From positions 62,001 through 126,000 of the forward strand of contig JAJDAF010000064.1 in NCBI GenBank assembly GCA_029261995.1: DNA of 64,000 nt, given 5' to 3'. Of this stretch, positions 32,773-42,126 are shown in pieces (positions within the stretch are counted from its first letter, which is position 1; each line of letters starts with the position of its first letter). The translations under genes and the position numbers were made by a program. This stretch comes from Candidatus Zhuqueibacterota bacterium (lineage in GTDB: Bacteria; Zhuqueibacterota; Zhuqueibacteria; Oceanimicrobiales; Oceanimicrobiaceae). Below the pieces are notes generated by a model. The model was not told the DNA's origin, did not search any database, and saw only the letters and a program-made list of their open reading frames with translations.

Positions 32773-33675
32773 ATGCTTCGTTTCTTGCAGAATCTGAAAA
32801 GTTGGTTGTCAAATGCAGAAATACGAAATTTGGGGGAGAGTCCGTCGTTGATCGAGCCTTGGCAGGATGGAATGACTCGCCGGAATTGGCTTCTCGCCAC
32901 GTCGGCCGCATTTGCTACAATGACGGTTACATCGCGGTTTGCTGAAGGGCTTGAGAAGAAATCGGACAGCGATGTTTACGCCCGTTTCCCCAGCCAGGCT
33001 CCGGATGTGGTCGCCGAGGTAGTGCGGGTAAGCCATTTTGACCTGAACCGAGTGCGGGAGTTGGTGGCGGCGAGGCCCGCCCTGGCGAAATCGGCATGGG
33101 ACTGGGGATTCGGCGACTGGGAGACGGCTATCGGCGCTGCGTCTCACATGGGCCGCCGCGATATGGCGGAACTCCTGATTGCGCATGGTGCGCACCCTGA
33201 TTTGTTTACGTTCGCCATGCTTGGACACCTTGAAGTTGTGCAGGCCTGTGTTGAAGCCTCGCCCGGTATTCAACGAATTGTCGGGCCGCATGGCATTACG
33301 CTTCTGCAACATGCCAGAAAGGGAGGCGAGCAGGCCAAATCCGTGGTGGAATATCTCATCAGTGTCGGCGATGCGGATGTCGGTCAAACGAGTTTGAAAA
33401 TATCACAGGAAGAACAGGAGGTGTACGTCGGGCGCTATAGATTTGGTGTTGGAAGTGACGACATTCTCGATGTTCTGGTGAATCGCCGTGGCAACCTCGC
33501 AATCAAGCGTGGGAAGATGTCTGCGCGCACCATTCACAGGATCGAGGACCATGCGTTCGCGCCCGCCGGTGCCGCACAGGTCCGAATTCGCTTCGAAGTT
33601 GGCGAGAGACAAGCCGTGGCTTTGACGGTCGAGGACCCAACACTGGTGTTGACGGCCCATCGATTACCTAAGTAA
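32773..33675 (+). CDS. Ankyrin-repeat protein with a Tat-like signal
   Basis: The 300-aa product is started at 32773 after TTGGAGG. After a 33-residue lead there is MTRRNWLLATSAAFATMTV, a twin-arginine pattern with a hydrophobic stretch, so export by Tat is likely; the ATG at 32872 directly before it is an alternative start. Residues about 90-200 contain ankyrin-like units (WETAIGAASHMGRRDMAELL, AHGAHPDLFTFAMLGHLEVV, GITLLQHARKGGEQAKSVVE). The last 90 residues (VYVGRYRFGVGSDDILDVLV) are a beta-rich domain like those in DUF3471-type tails. It begins 102 bases after the thioesterase and is followed directly by an exported hydrolase, so a three-gene periplasmic unit is plausible. Confidence 0.75.
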   Translation: MLRFLQNLKSWLSNAEIRNLGESPSLIEPWQDGMTRRNWLLATSAAFATMTVTSRFAEGLEKKSDSDVYARFPSQAPDVVAEVVRVSHFDLNRVRELVAARPALAKSAWDWGFGDWETAIGAASHMGRRDMAELLIAHGAHPDLFTFAMLGHLEVVQACVEASPGIQRIVGPHGITLLQHARKGGEQAKSVVEYLISVGDADVGQTSLKISQEEQEVYVGRYRFGVGSDDILDVLVNRRGNLAIKRGKMSARTIHRIEDHAFAPAGAAQVRIRFEVGERQAVALTVEDPTLVLTAHRLPK

Positions 33676-34533
33676 ATGAAAGCAATCCGTACGAACATAA
33701 ATGGAGCTGTTCTGAAAATGCGAAGAATTACACAAGCGCTGTTACCCGCGGTGGTGTTCTCCTTAACCCTGTTCTCCGAAAATGTCCGCCCCGACGACAA
33801 AAAATTACAACCGGAATCCGTAACCTTCAAGTCTGCCGATGGGATTCTGATTCATGGGGATTTGCATAGCGTCGAGGCGGGCAAGAGCGCGCCGCTGATC
33901 TTGCTTTTTCATCAGGCAGGTGGGAATGCACGAGCTGAATATGGCCCACTCATACCACGACTGCTCGACGATGGCTTTAATGTTCTTGCCGTAGATCAGC
34001 GGGTTGGGGGAGATCGGTTGGGGGGCACGAATCGAACCGTCGATGGCTTGCCGGAGGGAGCGGAGTATTCCTATTGCGATGTCTATCCCGACCTGGTGGC
34101 GTCTCTGCGGTTTGTTGTGGACCGCGGTTTTACCGGAAAACGTTTTGCCTGGGGAAGCAGCTACAGCGCGGCATTGGTGCTTCGGCTGGGTGCTGAGCAC
34201 AGCAAAGAGATTGACGGTGTTCTGGCATTCTCCCCGGCCTCTGGCGGGCCCATGGCAGCCTGCAAAGCCGACCCATTTCTTCCGAATCTGACGATACCCG
34301 CGCTTGCACTGCGCCCCGGACGCGAAATGGAAATTGAAAGCGTCAGAGAGCAACTCGAGATGCTCAAAACACATCATCTCAAAACTTATGTTGCGGCGAA
34401 CGGTGTACATGGCTCCTCGATGCTGAATCCTGCCCGGGTCAAAGCCGACGTTGCGCCGCAATGGAATGCAGTCCTTGCGTTTCTTCATGAAGTGCTGGCT
34501 CAAACAGCGGCAAGTGACGGTGAAGGGAGTTAG
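33676..34533 (+). CDS. Exported alpha/beta-hydrolase (dienelactone-hydrolase-like)
   Basis: The 285-aa frame follows the ankyrin gene without a gap. A second ATG at 33718 (MRRITQALL) begins the apparent signal peptide and may be the true start; neither has a strong ribosome site. After the leader come FKSADGILIHGDLH and APLILLFHQAGGNAR (oxyanion strand), the nucleophile elbow WGSSYSAAL with Ser in GxSxS form, and VAANGVHGSSML near the end where the catalytic His is expected. The fold is that of dienelactone-hydrolase-like enzymes; the real substrate may be a polymer or ester in the periplasm. It precedes a TolB-like propeller lipoprotein by four bases, so these genes are co-transcribed. Confidence 0.75.
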   Translation: MKAIRTNINGAVLKMRRITQALLPAVVFSLTLFSENVRPDDKKLQPESVTFKSADGILIHGDLHSVEAGKSAPLILLFHQAGGNARAEYGPLIPRLLDDGFNVLAVDQRVGGDRLGGTNRTVDGLPEGAEYSYCDVYPDLVASLRFVVDRGFTGKRFAWGSSYSAALVLRLGAEHSKEIDGVLAFSPASGGPMAACKADPFLPNLTIPALALRPGREMEIESVREQLEMLKTHHLKTYVAANGVHGSSMLNPARVKADVAPQWNAVLAFLHEVLAQTAASDGEGS

Positions 34534-34536
34534 CTG

Positions 34537-35469
34537 ATGAATCAGAAGGAGCTTTGCCTCTATGCGCTTGTTGCGCTTACGGTTTCCTGCTCACAGGAGT
34601 CCGGGAATACCGAAAACCTACGCCACGCTTATGCTACAGTTGAGCCAATCACCGAGCCAAGAATCTTTGCACGCGGTGTGGTTTCGAGCGAAAACCCGGA
34701 GTTTGGCACATCTTTTTCACACGACGGCAGGACAGTCTATTTCAACTGGGCGAGTGCAGATCGTAGCGTGCTGAAAATCCTGCAATCGACCTTCGCGAAT
34801 GGCAAATGGGGCCCGCCGCTTCCGCTACCATTTTCCGATGGCGCCTACCGCGACGTTGATCCATTCGTGGCGCCTGATGGTGAGCGACTCTATTTCAGTT
34901 CAAATCGACCCCTTTTCGATGATGAGCCGAAGGGTGATTTCGATACCTGGTACGTCGAAAAGGCTGCCGGCGGTTGGAGCGAGCCCATCAATCCAGGTGC
35001 GCCGCTGAACGGACCAGGGCATGAAGTGTTTGTCTCGGCCGCCAACAATGGCACTGTTTATTTTCGATTAGATGGCGCAAACGATGGAGCAAGGGCTATT
35101 TACAAGGCCACGGTCTCCGACGGCGTTTTTCAGGAACCTGTCGCAATTGATCTCGGAATCCAGGACCCATCGAATCCCTGCATCGCTGCCGACGAGAGCT
35201 TTTTGATCGTCTCAGCGCGCAATCCGGCTGGCGATGATTCAGACCTGTTCGCCAGCCGTTTCGTGAACGGGGCCTGGCAGGCTGCTGAGCCACTCGCCAG
35301 CCCAGTGAATTCTGAGTACACGGAATTCGCGCCTGCCCTGAGCCCGGATGGTCGTTATCTTTTCTTTACCTCCGAACGCCCGGGCGTGGTGCCGGCTGAA
35401 GGAGTTATCGGCCGCCGACCTGGCGACATCTATCAGATTGATCTTAATCAGATCTGGGGAATTCGATGA
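34537..35469 (+). CDS. TolB/WD40-like beta-propeller lipoprotein (PD40 repeats)
   Basis: The 310-aa product has a short lipoprotein leader (MNQKELCLYALVALTVSC). The rest consists of PD40-type strands: SFSHDGRTVYFNW, FVAPDGERLYFSSNRPL, FVSAANNGTVYFRL, AADESFLIVSARNP and ALSPDGRYLFFTSERPG. It therefore forms a TolB-like propeller anchored to a membrane. Such lipoproteins sense or bind partners in the envelope; no enzymatic motif is present. It starts four bases after the hydrolase stop and is preceded by GAAGGGAGTTAGCTG, a good ribosome site within the upstream gene's end. It closes the small envelope gene run beginning at 32191. Confidence 0.8.
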   Translation: MNQKELCLYALVALTVSCSQESGNTENLRHAYATVEPITEPRIFARGVVSSENPEFGTSFSHDGRTVYFNWASADRSVLKILQSTFANGKWGPPLPLPFSDGAYRDVDPFVAPDGERLYFSSNRPLFDDEPKGDFDTWYVEKAAGGWSEPINPGAPLNGPGHEVFVSAANNGTVYFRLDGANDGARAIYKATVSDGVFQEPVAIDLGIQDPSNPCIAADESFLIVSARNPAGDDSDLFASRFVNGAWQAAEPLASPVNSEYTEFAPALSPDGRYLFFTSERPGVVPAEGVIGRRPGDIYQIDLNQIWGIR

Positions 35470-35777
35470 AGATTTGTCCGTCGTCATCCAGGCGTCAGAT
35501 TTTAGATACGGTTCTGCTACCAGGCCTGTTTGTCAAAAGGCGGAGTTCACTTGAAAGATATTCGTAGATTCTTCGCTCTGGAAGTTATACTTTGGCAGTT
35601 CGTTTCTGAATCGACAGTATCCTTGATAGCTGCTAAGCCTGTCAAGTGGGATTGGGGATGCAGATGATCCGTCCATTTGACATCTGACTATGCGAAGATG
35701 CAGCAGTTGTGCGGTTGCGAACGAACCCGGGTTCTTGCCTGGGATATATGTAAAAAGTTGAGCAACAAATTAATGCC
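35470..35777. other. Intergenic stretch before the PQQ-propeller cluster
   Basis: About 300 bases without a supported gene. It probably contains the promoter of the following cluster. I find no hairpin or repeat of note. Confidence 0.5.
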
Positions 35778-36998
35778 ATGACCGTAAAATTGAATTCTGT
35801 CAGCCTCAAAGATCAGACACATATCCAGCAGTTCAAATACCGAAAGAAGAAAAATTTGATAGAGCGGCTGTTTCGATCAATCTCCTTCATGGCAACGCTT
35901 TTCATGGTTGCGGCAGGGGCGCAGGCCGGCGGCGATGACGCCAAGTCTGGCCAGCAGCAGGATTCCTGGCGGATGTTTCGCGGCAACTCTCAGCTCACTG
36001 GCGTTGTCGCCGGCGAATTGCCGATGAATCCCGAGCCGCTCTGGATTTTTCAAGCCGATGATGCCATCGAATCGACCGCCGCAATCGATGATGGCACGGT
36101 TTATTTCGGTTCGCTGGATGAACATCTCTACGCACTCGATTTCGCCACCGGTAAACTCCGATGGAAAATCAAGGTCGGTGCGGAGATCAAAGCCTCGCCC
36201 ACGGTTTATGATGGCAAAGTTTTTTTCGGCGATGATTTTGGTGTGTTTCGGGCAGTCAGCGCAGCTAGCGGCGACAGTCTCTGGGGCTTCACGACCGAAG
36301 GCGAGATCATGTCCTCGGCCAACATCCATGATGGCCGGGTTTTGTTCGGCAGCTACGACAATTTTCTATATTGCTTGTCGGCGAAGGACGGCAAACTCCT
36401 GTGGAAGTTGGAGTCCGAAGGTTACCTGCACGGCATGCCATCCATCTCCGACGGCAAGGCATTTGTGACCGGTTGCGACGGATTTTTCCGGACGGTAGAC
36501 ATCGAGAGCGGCAAGCAAATCGCTGAGTTTCAATTGGGGGACTACGTTGCAGCCAGCCCCGCGATCTTCAAAAACCAGGCCTTTTTCGGCACATTTGGCA
36601 ACAAAGTCCATTGCCTGAATCTCAGCGAATCGCGCCTCAAGTGGAGCTACGAGAATCCCAAGAGGAAATTTCCGTACTACTCGTCCGCGGCTGTGACGGA
36701 CGACATCGTGGTCGTCGGCGGGCGTGATAAGATTTTGCATGCTTTTGATCCGGATTCGGGTGAAGAGGTCTGGACCTTCAACACCCGCGCCAAGATCGAG
36801 AGTTCGCCAGTGATTGTTGGTGACAAAGTGCTTTTCGCCTCCGGGCGCGGCACAATTTATATTCTCGACGTCAAGAACGGGAAGTCGTTATGGCAGTATG
36901 ACGCCGGGTCCTCCATTGTCTCGTCCGCCAGTTTCGCAAACGGCAAATTCTTGTTCGGCAATGACGATGGCGTTATGACCTGTTTTGGTGAGAAATAG
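35778..36998 (+). CDS. PQQ-type beta-propeller protein (BamB-like), exported
   Basis: The 406-aa frame has its signal peptide internally (FRSISFMATLFMVAAGAQA), so the true start may be at a TTG near 35856 rather than the ATG at 35778, which lacks a ribosome site. After WRMFRGNSQLTG come six to seven propeller blades of the GxVYFGSxDxxLYALDxxTGKLRW kind (for example YALDFATGKLRWKI, YCLSAKDGKLLWKL, HAFDPDSGEEVWTF, YILDVKNGKSLWQY). No quinone-binding disulphide or catalytic Asp of alcohol dehydrogenases is seen, so it is a binding or scaffold propeller. It is the first of six propeller genes in a row on this strand; unlike the next four it has no extra domain. Confidence 0.8.
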   Translation: MTVKLNSVSLKDQTHIQQFKYRKKKNLIERLFRSISFMATLFMVAAGAQAGGDDAKSGQQQDSWRMFRGNSQLTGVVAGELPMNPEPLWIFQADDAIESTAAIDDGTVYFGSLDEHLYALDFATGKLRWKIKVGAEIKASPTVYDGKVFFGDDFGVFRAVSAASGDSLWGFTTEGEIMSSANIHDGRVLFGSYDNFLYCLSAKDGKLLWKLESEGYLHGMPSISDGKAFVTGCDGFFRTVDIESGKQIAEFQLGDYVAASPAIFKNQAFFGTFGNKVHCLNLSESRLKWSYENPKRKFPYYSSAAVTDDIVVVGGRDKILHAFDPDSGEEVWTFNTRAKIESSPVIVGDKVLFASGRGTIYILDVKNGKSLWQYDAGSSIVSSASFANGKFLFGNDDGVMTCFGEK

Positions 36999-37102
36999 CG
37001 GACTCGCTTTGTTTCAGTTTCGCACCAGTGTTGAATTTCATTTCATGCTCTTCCCGGAGCTGCGGTGGAGATTCATCAATTCATTTTATAAGGAGAGATG
37101 TT

Positions 37103-39565
37103 ATGAAGTCTTTGGGAAGGTTGTATGGTTTGCGCGACGGTTTGACTGTCGCACTCACGGTGTTGCTTCTGAGCAGCATTTTATGGGCTAAGGAAACGGA
37201 CGGCAGTGATTGGCCGAGATGGCGTGGCCAAATGCTGGATGGCAAGGGACAGGGTGAAAACGTCTTCCGCTCTGATGATGGCTTTGGTCTGAAGGTCACC
37301 TGGAAAAAGACACTCGGATCAGGCTACGCCAGCATTTCGGTGGTTGGCGGTCAAGCGGTGACCATGTTTTCAGACAGCACGTTTGACTACGTTGTCGCAC
37401 TTGATGCCGAGACCGGAGATGAGCAGTGGCGCTTCAAGATTGACTCGACTTATGTCGGCCACAACGGTTCGCACAACGGGCCGATTTCGACGCCTCTGAT
37501 AGATGGCGATCTTGTTTATGCTTTTGCCCCAAAAGGGCAGCTCATTGCACTCAACCGTGAAAACGGCAAGATGGTGTGGTCGAGTCACGTGATCGATGAG
37601 CACAAAGCAAGCATTCCATTTTATGGCTTCTCGACAGTGCCCATCATCGAGGGTGATGTTCTTGTAGTCGAAACCGGTGGTATTGGAACGACCATCTCAG
37701 GACTTAACAAAATGACAGGTGAGTTGCTCTGGACTGCCGGCAACGACACTGTGCAGTACCAGTCTCCTATCACTATGAACGTGCACGGACAAAATCAACT
37801 CCTTTGTGTCGGAGACAGATTTGTTTACGGCATGAGCCCCACGACCGGCGACAAACTCTGGGAGTATGAGCACAAGGGCAACCGCCGTTCGCGTGGCGGT
37901 CGTAGCATCAATCCCGTAGTGGCGGGGGAGAATCGTGTCTTCCTGGCCCATGGCGGTTCGGGCGGCGGCGCGCAGTTTGAAATCAAGAAAACAGATGATG
38001 GATTCAAGGCCGAAGACGGATGGACCACGACCGGCATCAAACAGAGCTACGACACGGCCGTATTCCATGATGGCTATCTGTATGGCTACAGCAACCGATT
38101 TCTCTCCTGCGTTGACGCGGCCACCGGCAAAGCAGCTTGGAAATCCCGCCCGCCTGGCGATGGCTTCTCGATTCTGGTTGATGGCCACTTGGTCATTCTG
38201 ACCAAGCAAGGCACACTGCATATTGCCGAAGCAACACCAGAAAAGTACACTGAGGTTGTTAGCACGCAGGTTTTCGACAACCTCACGTGGACACCTCCCA
38301 GTTTTGCCAATGGCAAGATTTATGTGCGCAGTCTGCGCGAGATCGCGGCCATCGATGTCGTCGCGCCGGATGCCTCGCGGCCGGCGGCTGTGACCGATAT
38401 AAAGATCGAGTATCTGAATCCGGACGGAGATTTTGCCGGACTACTCAAGAAAGTCGAGTCCGCGGCTGACGGCGAGAAAAAGCCACTGCTTGATGCTTAC
38501 TTCGCGAAGCAAAAGAGTTTCCCGATTATCGAAGACAACCGCTTTGCGCATATCGTGTTCTACGGCGAGGCCAACGATATTGGTCTTTTCGGCGATATGC
38601 TGAACAGTGGCCAGGAGGCGCCGCTGACGCAAGTGGCCGGCACCAATCTGTTCTTCGGCTCGTTCGAACTTGAGTCTGACGCAAGACTCGACTACGCCTT
38701 TAGAAAAGATTTCGACAATTTTGTGACCGATCCACGCAACACGCATACCGTCCCGACGGCGTTTCTTCCGGGCGGGCAGGCCTCCGTACTGCAGATGGAT
38801 GAGTGGAAGCGTCCGAACCATTTTGAAGAATCTGAAGGCGTCGCGAAAGGAACCGTCGAGACATTGGAGTTTGATAGCAAGGCAATCGGCAACAAGCGGA
38901 CTATCCACGTCTATCTGCCTGCCGGCTACGGTGACAGTAAGGACAGATACCCATCCGTGTACGTCAATTATGGCGGCAATGCTAAGGACATGGCGCTGAT
39001 GCCAAATACTCTGGACAATCTGATTGCATCGAACCGAATCAGGCCGGTGATTGCGGTTTTTTCGGTAGCGTCGCAGACCAGCTTCCGTGAATATGCGCGC
39101 GGTCAGAGAGACCAGCACGCTCAGATGTTCGTCGAGGAACTGCTTCCCCAGATTGATGAGAAATATCGCACCTTGGCAAATGCTGAGAACCGCCTTTTCA
39201 TGGGCGCCGATGAAGGTGGCTACGCAGCCATCTATGCCGCGTTCAAGTATCCCGGAACGGCAACCATGTTAGCCGGTCAATCGACCCATTTTTTTCCGGG
39301 CTCAGGTGGCGAAGAGATCACTGCCCTGGTCGAGAATTCCGACAAACTCGATGTCGATTTCTACCTCGACTGGGCGACCTACGGCCAACGGGGCGGCGGC
39401 TTCCACTGGAAGGATTTCAACGTGGCCTTTGTCAAACTTCTCAAAGAGAAAAGCTACGACGTGAGCGCCAGGCAAGTCAACGAAGGCTTCGGCTGGGCAA
39501 GTTGGCGCAACCGCACGGATGAGATCCTCGAGAAGTTTTTCGGGATGAATCAGACGAAGAAATAG
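37103..39565 (+). CDS. PQQ-propeller / E-set / esterase-D fusion, paralogue 1
   Basis: The 820-aa product is started at 37103 after AAGGAGAGATGTT; the open frame extends to 37028 but without a site. It has a signal peptide (TVALTVLLLSSILWA). From WPRWRGQ (about 37) to about 440 lies a PQQ-type propeller. An E-set domain (about 470-560) with HIVFYGEANDIGLFGDM and DPRNTH resembles the N-terminal part of enterochelin esterases. From about 585 to the end lies an esterase-D fold (KRTIHVYLPAGYG, YPSVYVNYGG). At the nucleophile elbow the sequence is GADEGG, so Asp703 replaces the usual Ser. Near residue 795 GFGWASWR replaces the GGHxWxxW motif and the His is lost. It is probably a binding protein or has a changed mechanism. 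Confidence 0.85.
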   Translation: MKSLGRLYGLRDGLTVALTVLLLSSILWAKETDGSDWPRWRGQMLDGKGQGENVFRSDDGFGLKVTWKKTLGSGYASISVVGGQAVTMFSDSTFDYVVALDAETGDEQWRFKIDSTYVGHNGSHNGPISTPLIDGDLVYAFAPKGQLIALNRENGKMVWSSHVIDEHKASIPFYGFSTVPIIEGDVLVVETGGIGTTISGLNKMTGELLWTAGNDTVQYQSPITMNVHGQNQLLCVGDRFVYGMSPTTGDKLWEYEHKGNRRSRGGRSINPVVAGENRVFLAHGGSGGGAQFEIKKTDDGFKAEDGWTTTGIKQSYDTAVFHDGYLYGYSNRFLSCVDAATGKAAWKSRPPGDGFSILVDGHLVILTKQGTLHIAEATPEKYTEVVSTQVFDNLTWTPPSFANGKIYVRSLREIAAIDVVAPDASRPAAVTDIKIEYLNPDGDFAGLLKKVESAADGEKKPLLDAYFAKQKSFPIIEDNRFAHIVFYGEANDIGLFGDMLNSGQEAPLTQVAGTNLFFGSFELESDARLDYAFRKDFDNFVTDPRNTHTVPTAFLPGGQASVLQMDEWKRPNHFEESEGVAKGTVETLEFDSKAIGNKRTIHVYLPAGYGDSKDRYPSVYVNYGGNAKDMALMPNTLDNLIASNRIRPVIAVFSVASQTSFREYARGQRDQHAQMFVEELLPQIDEKYRTLANAENRLFMGADEGGYAAIYAAFKYPGTATMLAGQSTHFFPGSGGEEITALVENSDKLDVDFYLDWATYGQRGGGFHWKDFNVAFVKLLKEKSYDVSARQVNEGFGWASWRNRTDEILEKFFGMNQTKK

Positions 39566-39581
39566 ATTCGAATTCATTGGG

Positions 39582-39608
39582 GGCAGCGGGCAGGTGTTGT
39601 CCGCTGCC
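39582..39608 (+). repeat. Hairpin between paralogues 1 and 2
   Basis: Arms GGCAGCGG (39582-39589) and CCGCTGCC (39601-39608) form an eight-base stem with an 11-base loop. No T-run follows, so it looks more like an RNA processing or stability element than a terminator. Confidence 0.5.
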
Positions 39609-39636
39609 TGCCAAAATCAAAATAAATGGAGTCACC

Positions 39637-42057
39637 ATGAGCAGAATACTGAGGAGGTCGGGGGCCGTGTCTCTGCTGATTTTGTGCGCCTTTGTGGCAG
39701 CGTATGGCGGTGAAGGCGACCGTGATTGGCCTAATTGGCGCGGCCAAAAGCAAAACGGCACGTGGCAGGATGAACAGGTCTTCCGTTTTGATGAGGGCTA
39801 CGGTCTGAAGCTCGCCTGGAAGAAGTCGCTGGGCTCGAGCTACTCGAGCATTTCGGTTGCAGATGGCCGGGCAATCACCATGTTTTCGGACAGCACCTTT
39901 GACTACGTGGTCGCGCTGGATGCCAACAACGGCACAGAACTCTGGCGCTACAAAATCGATTCAACCTATGTTGGTCACAATAGCTCACACGACGGCCAGA
40001 TTTCCACTCCTGCCATCGCCGGCGACAAGGTTTATGTCTACGGCCGCAAAGCCGAGGTGCTGGCTCTGGACGCGACCTCCGGTGCGGTGGTGTGGCAGAA
40101 AAATGCCAGGGCCGCATTCGACCCGCTTGAGCCGTTCCACGGATTTGGCTCCTCGCCAGTCGTGATTGGTGATGTGCTGGCGGTTCTCGTTGGCGGCAAG
40201 AACGGCGGCGCCGTAGCCGGTTTCAACAAGGAGACCGGTGAACAGCTTTGGGCCGCAGGTACTGACACCATCAATTACCAGTCCCCCATTGCTGCAACCA
40301 TCAATGGCAACGATGTGTTGCTGTGCGCCGGCGACAACCGGGTCAACGCCGCGGTGCCTGCAACTGGCGAAGTCCTGTGGGAGTACCGCCACGGCGGTCG
40401 TTCGGGCAGTATTAATCCGGTCATGGTCGGCGATAACAAGCTATTTTTGAATTACAACTTCCGCGAGTCGATGATGCTGGAGATTTCTCAAGACGGCGGC
40501 AGTTACGATGTCAAAGAGTTATGGAAAACCCGCAACATCCGTCAGACGTTCAACACCTCGGTTTATCAGGACGGCTATTTGTACGGATATGGCGGTCGAT
40601 TTTTGAGCGCGGTCAACGCGGAAACCGGTGAGAGCGCCTGGAAGTCGCGTCCGCCCGGGGATGGATTCCTGATCGTGGTGGACAACCATTTGGTGATTAT
40701 CACCAAACAAGGCACGCTGCATGTTGCAAAAGCATCTCCTGAAGAATATGTTGAGCTGGCGAGCCTGGAAGTCTTCGACAACCTGACCTGGACGCCGCCC
40801 AGCTTTTCCAACGGTCGTATTTATGCCCGCAGCTTGAGGGAGATCGCCGCCATTGATATCGCGCCGGTCGATCAGCTAACGCAGGTCGAGCAGGCCGAAT
40901 TCAAGTTGATCAATCCGAGCGGTGAATTCGCCAAACGGGTTCAGGAAATCAACAAAGCGAGTGCCGGCGAGAAGTCGAAACTGGCTGAAGCGTTCATCAA
41001 TGAGCAGAAGCATTTCCCTGTAGTCGAGGATGATCGTTTTGCGCACGTGCTTTTCTACGGGGAAGCCAAGGACATCGCGATCACGGGTGACATGCTAACA
41101 TCCGGGCAGGAGCAGGTTTTGCGCCGTGTTGATGGCACGGACCTTTTCTTCGCTTCATTCGAGCTTGAGCCGGATGCCCGCCTGGATTACGTGCTGCGCA
41201 AAGATTTTGACCAGCTTATGACCGATCCCCGCAATCCGAACAAGGTTGGCACAACAACCATGCGGCAAGTTAACGAGGCTTCGGAATTGAGTATGGGCAA
41301 ATGGCGGCGCCCAGACCATCTGGCTGAGCCTGCTGGCGCCAGAGGGACGATCGAGACCTTTGAATTTGAAAGCACGGTGCTGCAGAATAAGCGCAACATC
41401 CACGTTTATTTGCCGCATGGCTATGCGGATTCAAATGACCGTTATCCGTCGGTTTATGTCAACTACGGCAATTTCGCCAAAGACATGGCGCTGATGCCGA
41501 ATACGCTTGACAACTTGATCGCGGCGAAGCGCATCCGGCCTGTAATTACGGTTTTTGTGGAAGCGCCAAACAGTTTCCAGGAATACGCGCGGCAGAACCG
41601 CGACACGCACGCAGAGATGTTTGCCAAGGAACTCGTACCGCACATCGACGGAAAATACCACACGCTTGCGAATGCCGAGAGTCGAATGATCATGGGTGGC
41701 GATGAAGGCGGCTATGCAGCCATCCACACCGCCTTCAGGTACCCCGGTACGGCCGCGATGATTGCCGGTCAATCGACCCATCTTTTCCCAGCAGGCGGTG
41801 GCAATGAACTGGTCGAACTGGTTAGAAGTTCTGAGAAATTCGGGATTCGTTTCTATCTCGATTGGTCAACGTATGACCAACGTGGCGGCGGCTTTGACTG
41901 GAAGGATCTCAATAAAAATTTCGTTAAATTGCTGCATGAAAAAGGGTACGATGTTGTCACGGATGAAGTCCACGAAGGCTTCGGCTGGGGGAGTTGGCGA
42001 AATCGTACCGACCGGATCCTGGAGATGTTTGCCGGCAGCAACCAAACCAGAAAGTAA
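39637..42057 (+). CDS. PQQ-propeller / E-set / esterase-D fusion, paralogue 2
   Basis: The 806-aa product is started at 39637 (MSRILRRSGAV) after TGGAGTCACC. It has the same three-part build as paralogue 1: signal peptide (SLLILCAFVAAYG), propeller from WPNWRGQ, E-set around HVLFYGEAKDIAITGDM, and esterase-D part with NIHVYLPHGYADS. The nucleophile elbow reads IMGGDEGGY (Asp689 instead of Ser) and the His motif reads GFGWGSWR. Its elbow and GFGW motifs and long shared stretches (for example VTMFSDSTFDY against ITMFSDSTFDY, TWTPPSF) show it is a close duplicate of paralogue 1. It begins 71 bases after that gene, with a hairpin between, and ends before another strong hairpin. Confidence 0.85.
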   Translation: MSRILRRSGAVSLLILCAFVAAYGGEGDRDWPNWRGQKQNGTWQDEQVFRFDEGYGLKLAWKKSLGSSYSSISVADGRAITMFSDSTFDYVVALDANNGTELWRYKIDSTYVGHNSSHDGQISTPAIAGDKVYVYGRKAEVLALDATSGAVVWQKNARAAFDPLEPFHGFGSSPVVIGDVLAVLVGGKNGGAVAGFNKETGEQLWAAGTDTINYQSPIAATINGNDVLLCAGDNRVNAAVPATGEVLWEYRHGGRSGSINPVMVGDNKLFLNYNFRESMMLEISQDGGSYDVKELWKTRNIRQTFNTSVYQDGYLYGYGGRFLSAVNAETGESAWKSRPPGDGFLIVVDNHLVIITKQGTLHVAKASPEEYVELASLEVFDNLTWTPPSFSNGRIYARSLREIAAIDIAPVDQLTQVEQAEFKLINPSGEFAKRVQEINKASAGEKSKLAEAFINEQKHFPVVEDDRFAHVLFYGEAKDIAITGDMLTSGQEQVLRRVDGTDLFFASFELEPDARLDYVLRKDFDQLMTDPRNPNKVGTTTMRQVNEASELSMGKWRRPDHLAEPAGARGTIETFEFESTVLQNKRNIHVYLPHGYADSNDRYPSVYVNYGNFAKDMALMPNTLDNLIAAKRIRPVITVFVEAPNSFQEYARQNRDTHAEMFAKELVPHIDGKYHTLANAESRMIMGGDEGGYAAIHTAFRYPGTAAMIAGQSTHLFPAGGGNELVELVRSSEKFGIRFYLDWSTYDQRGGGFDWKDLNKNFVKLLHEKGYDVVTDEVHEGFGWGSWRNRTDRILEMFAGSNQTRK

Positions 42058-42063
42058 ATTGTA

Positions 42064-42093
42064 GCGGCTTTCCGGGAGTTACCGGAAAGCCGC
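42064..42093 (+). terminator. Perfect 12-base-pair hairpin between paralogues 2 and 3
   Basis: GCGGCTTTCCGG (42064-42075) pairs fully with CCGGAAAGCCGC (42082-42093) around the loop GAGTTA. GGTTTATTCTG follows, a T-rich but imperfect tail. It may terminate or attenuate transcription within the cluster. Confidence 0.6.
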
Positions 42094-42126
42094 GGTTTAT
42101 TCTGTTCACCAGCACAAGGGCTCATC

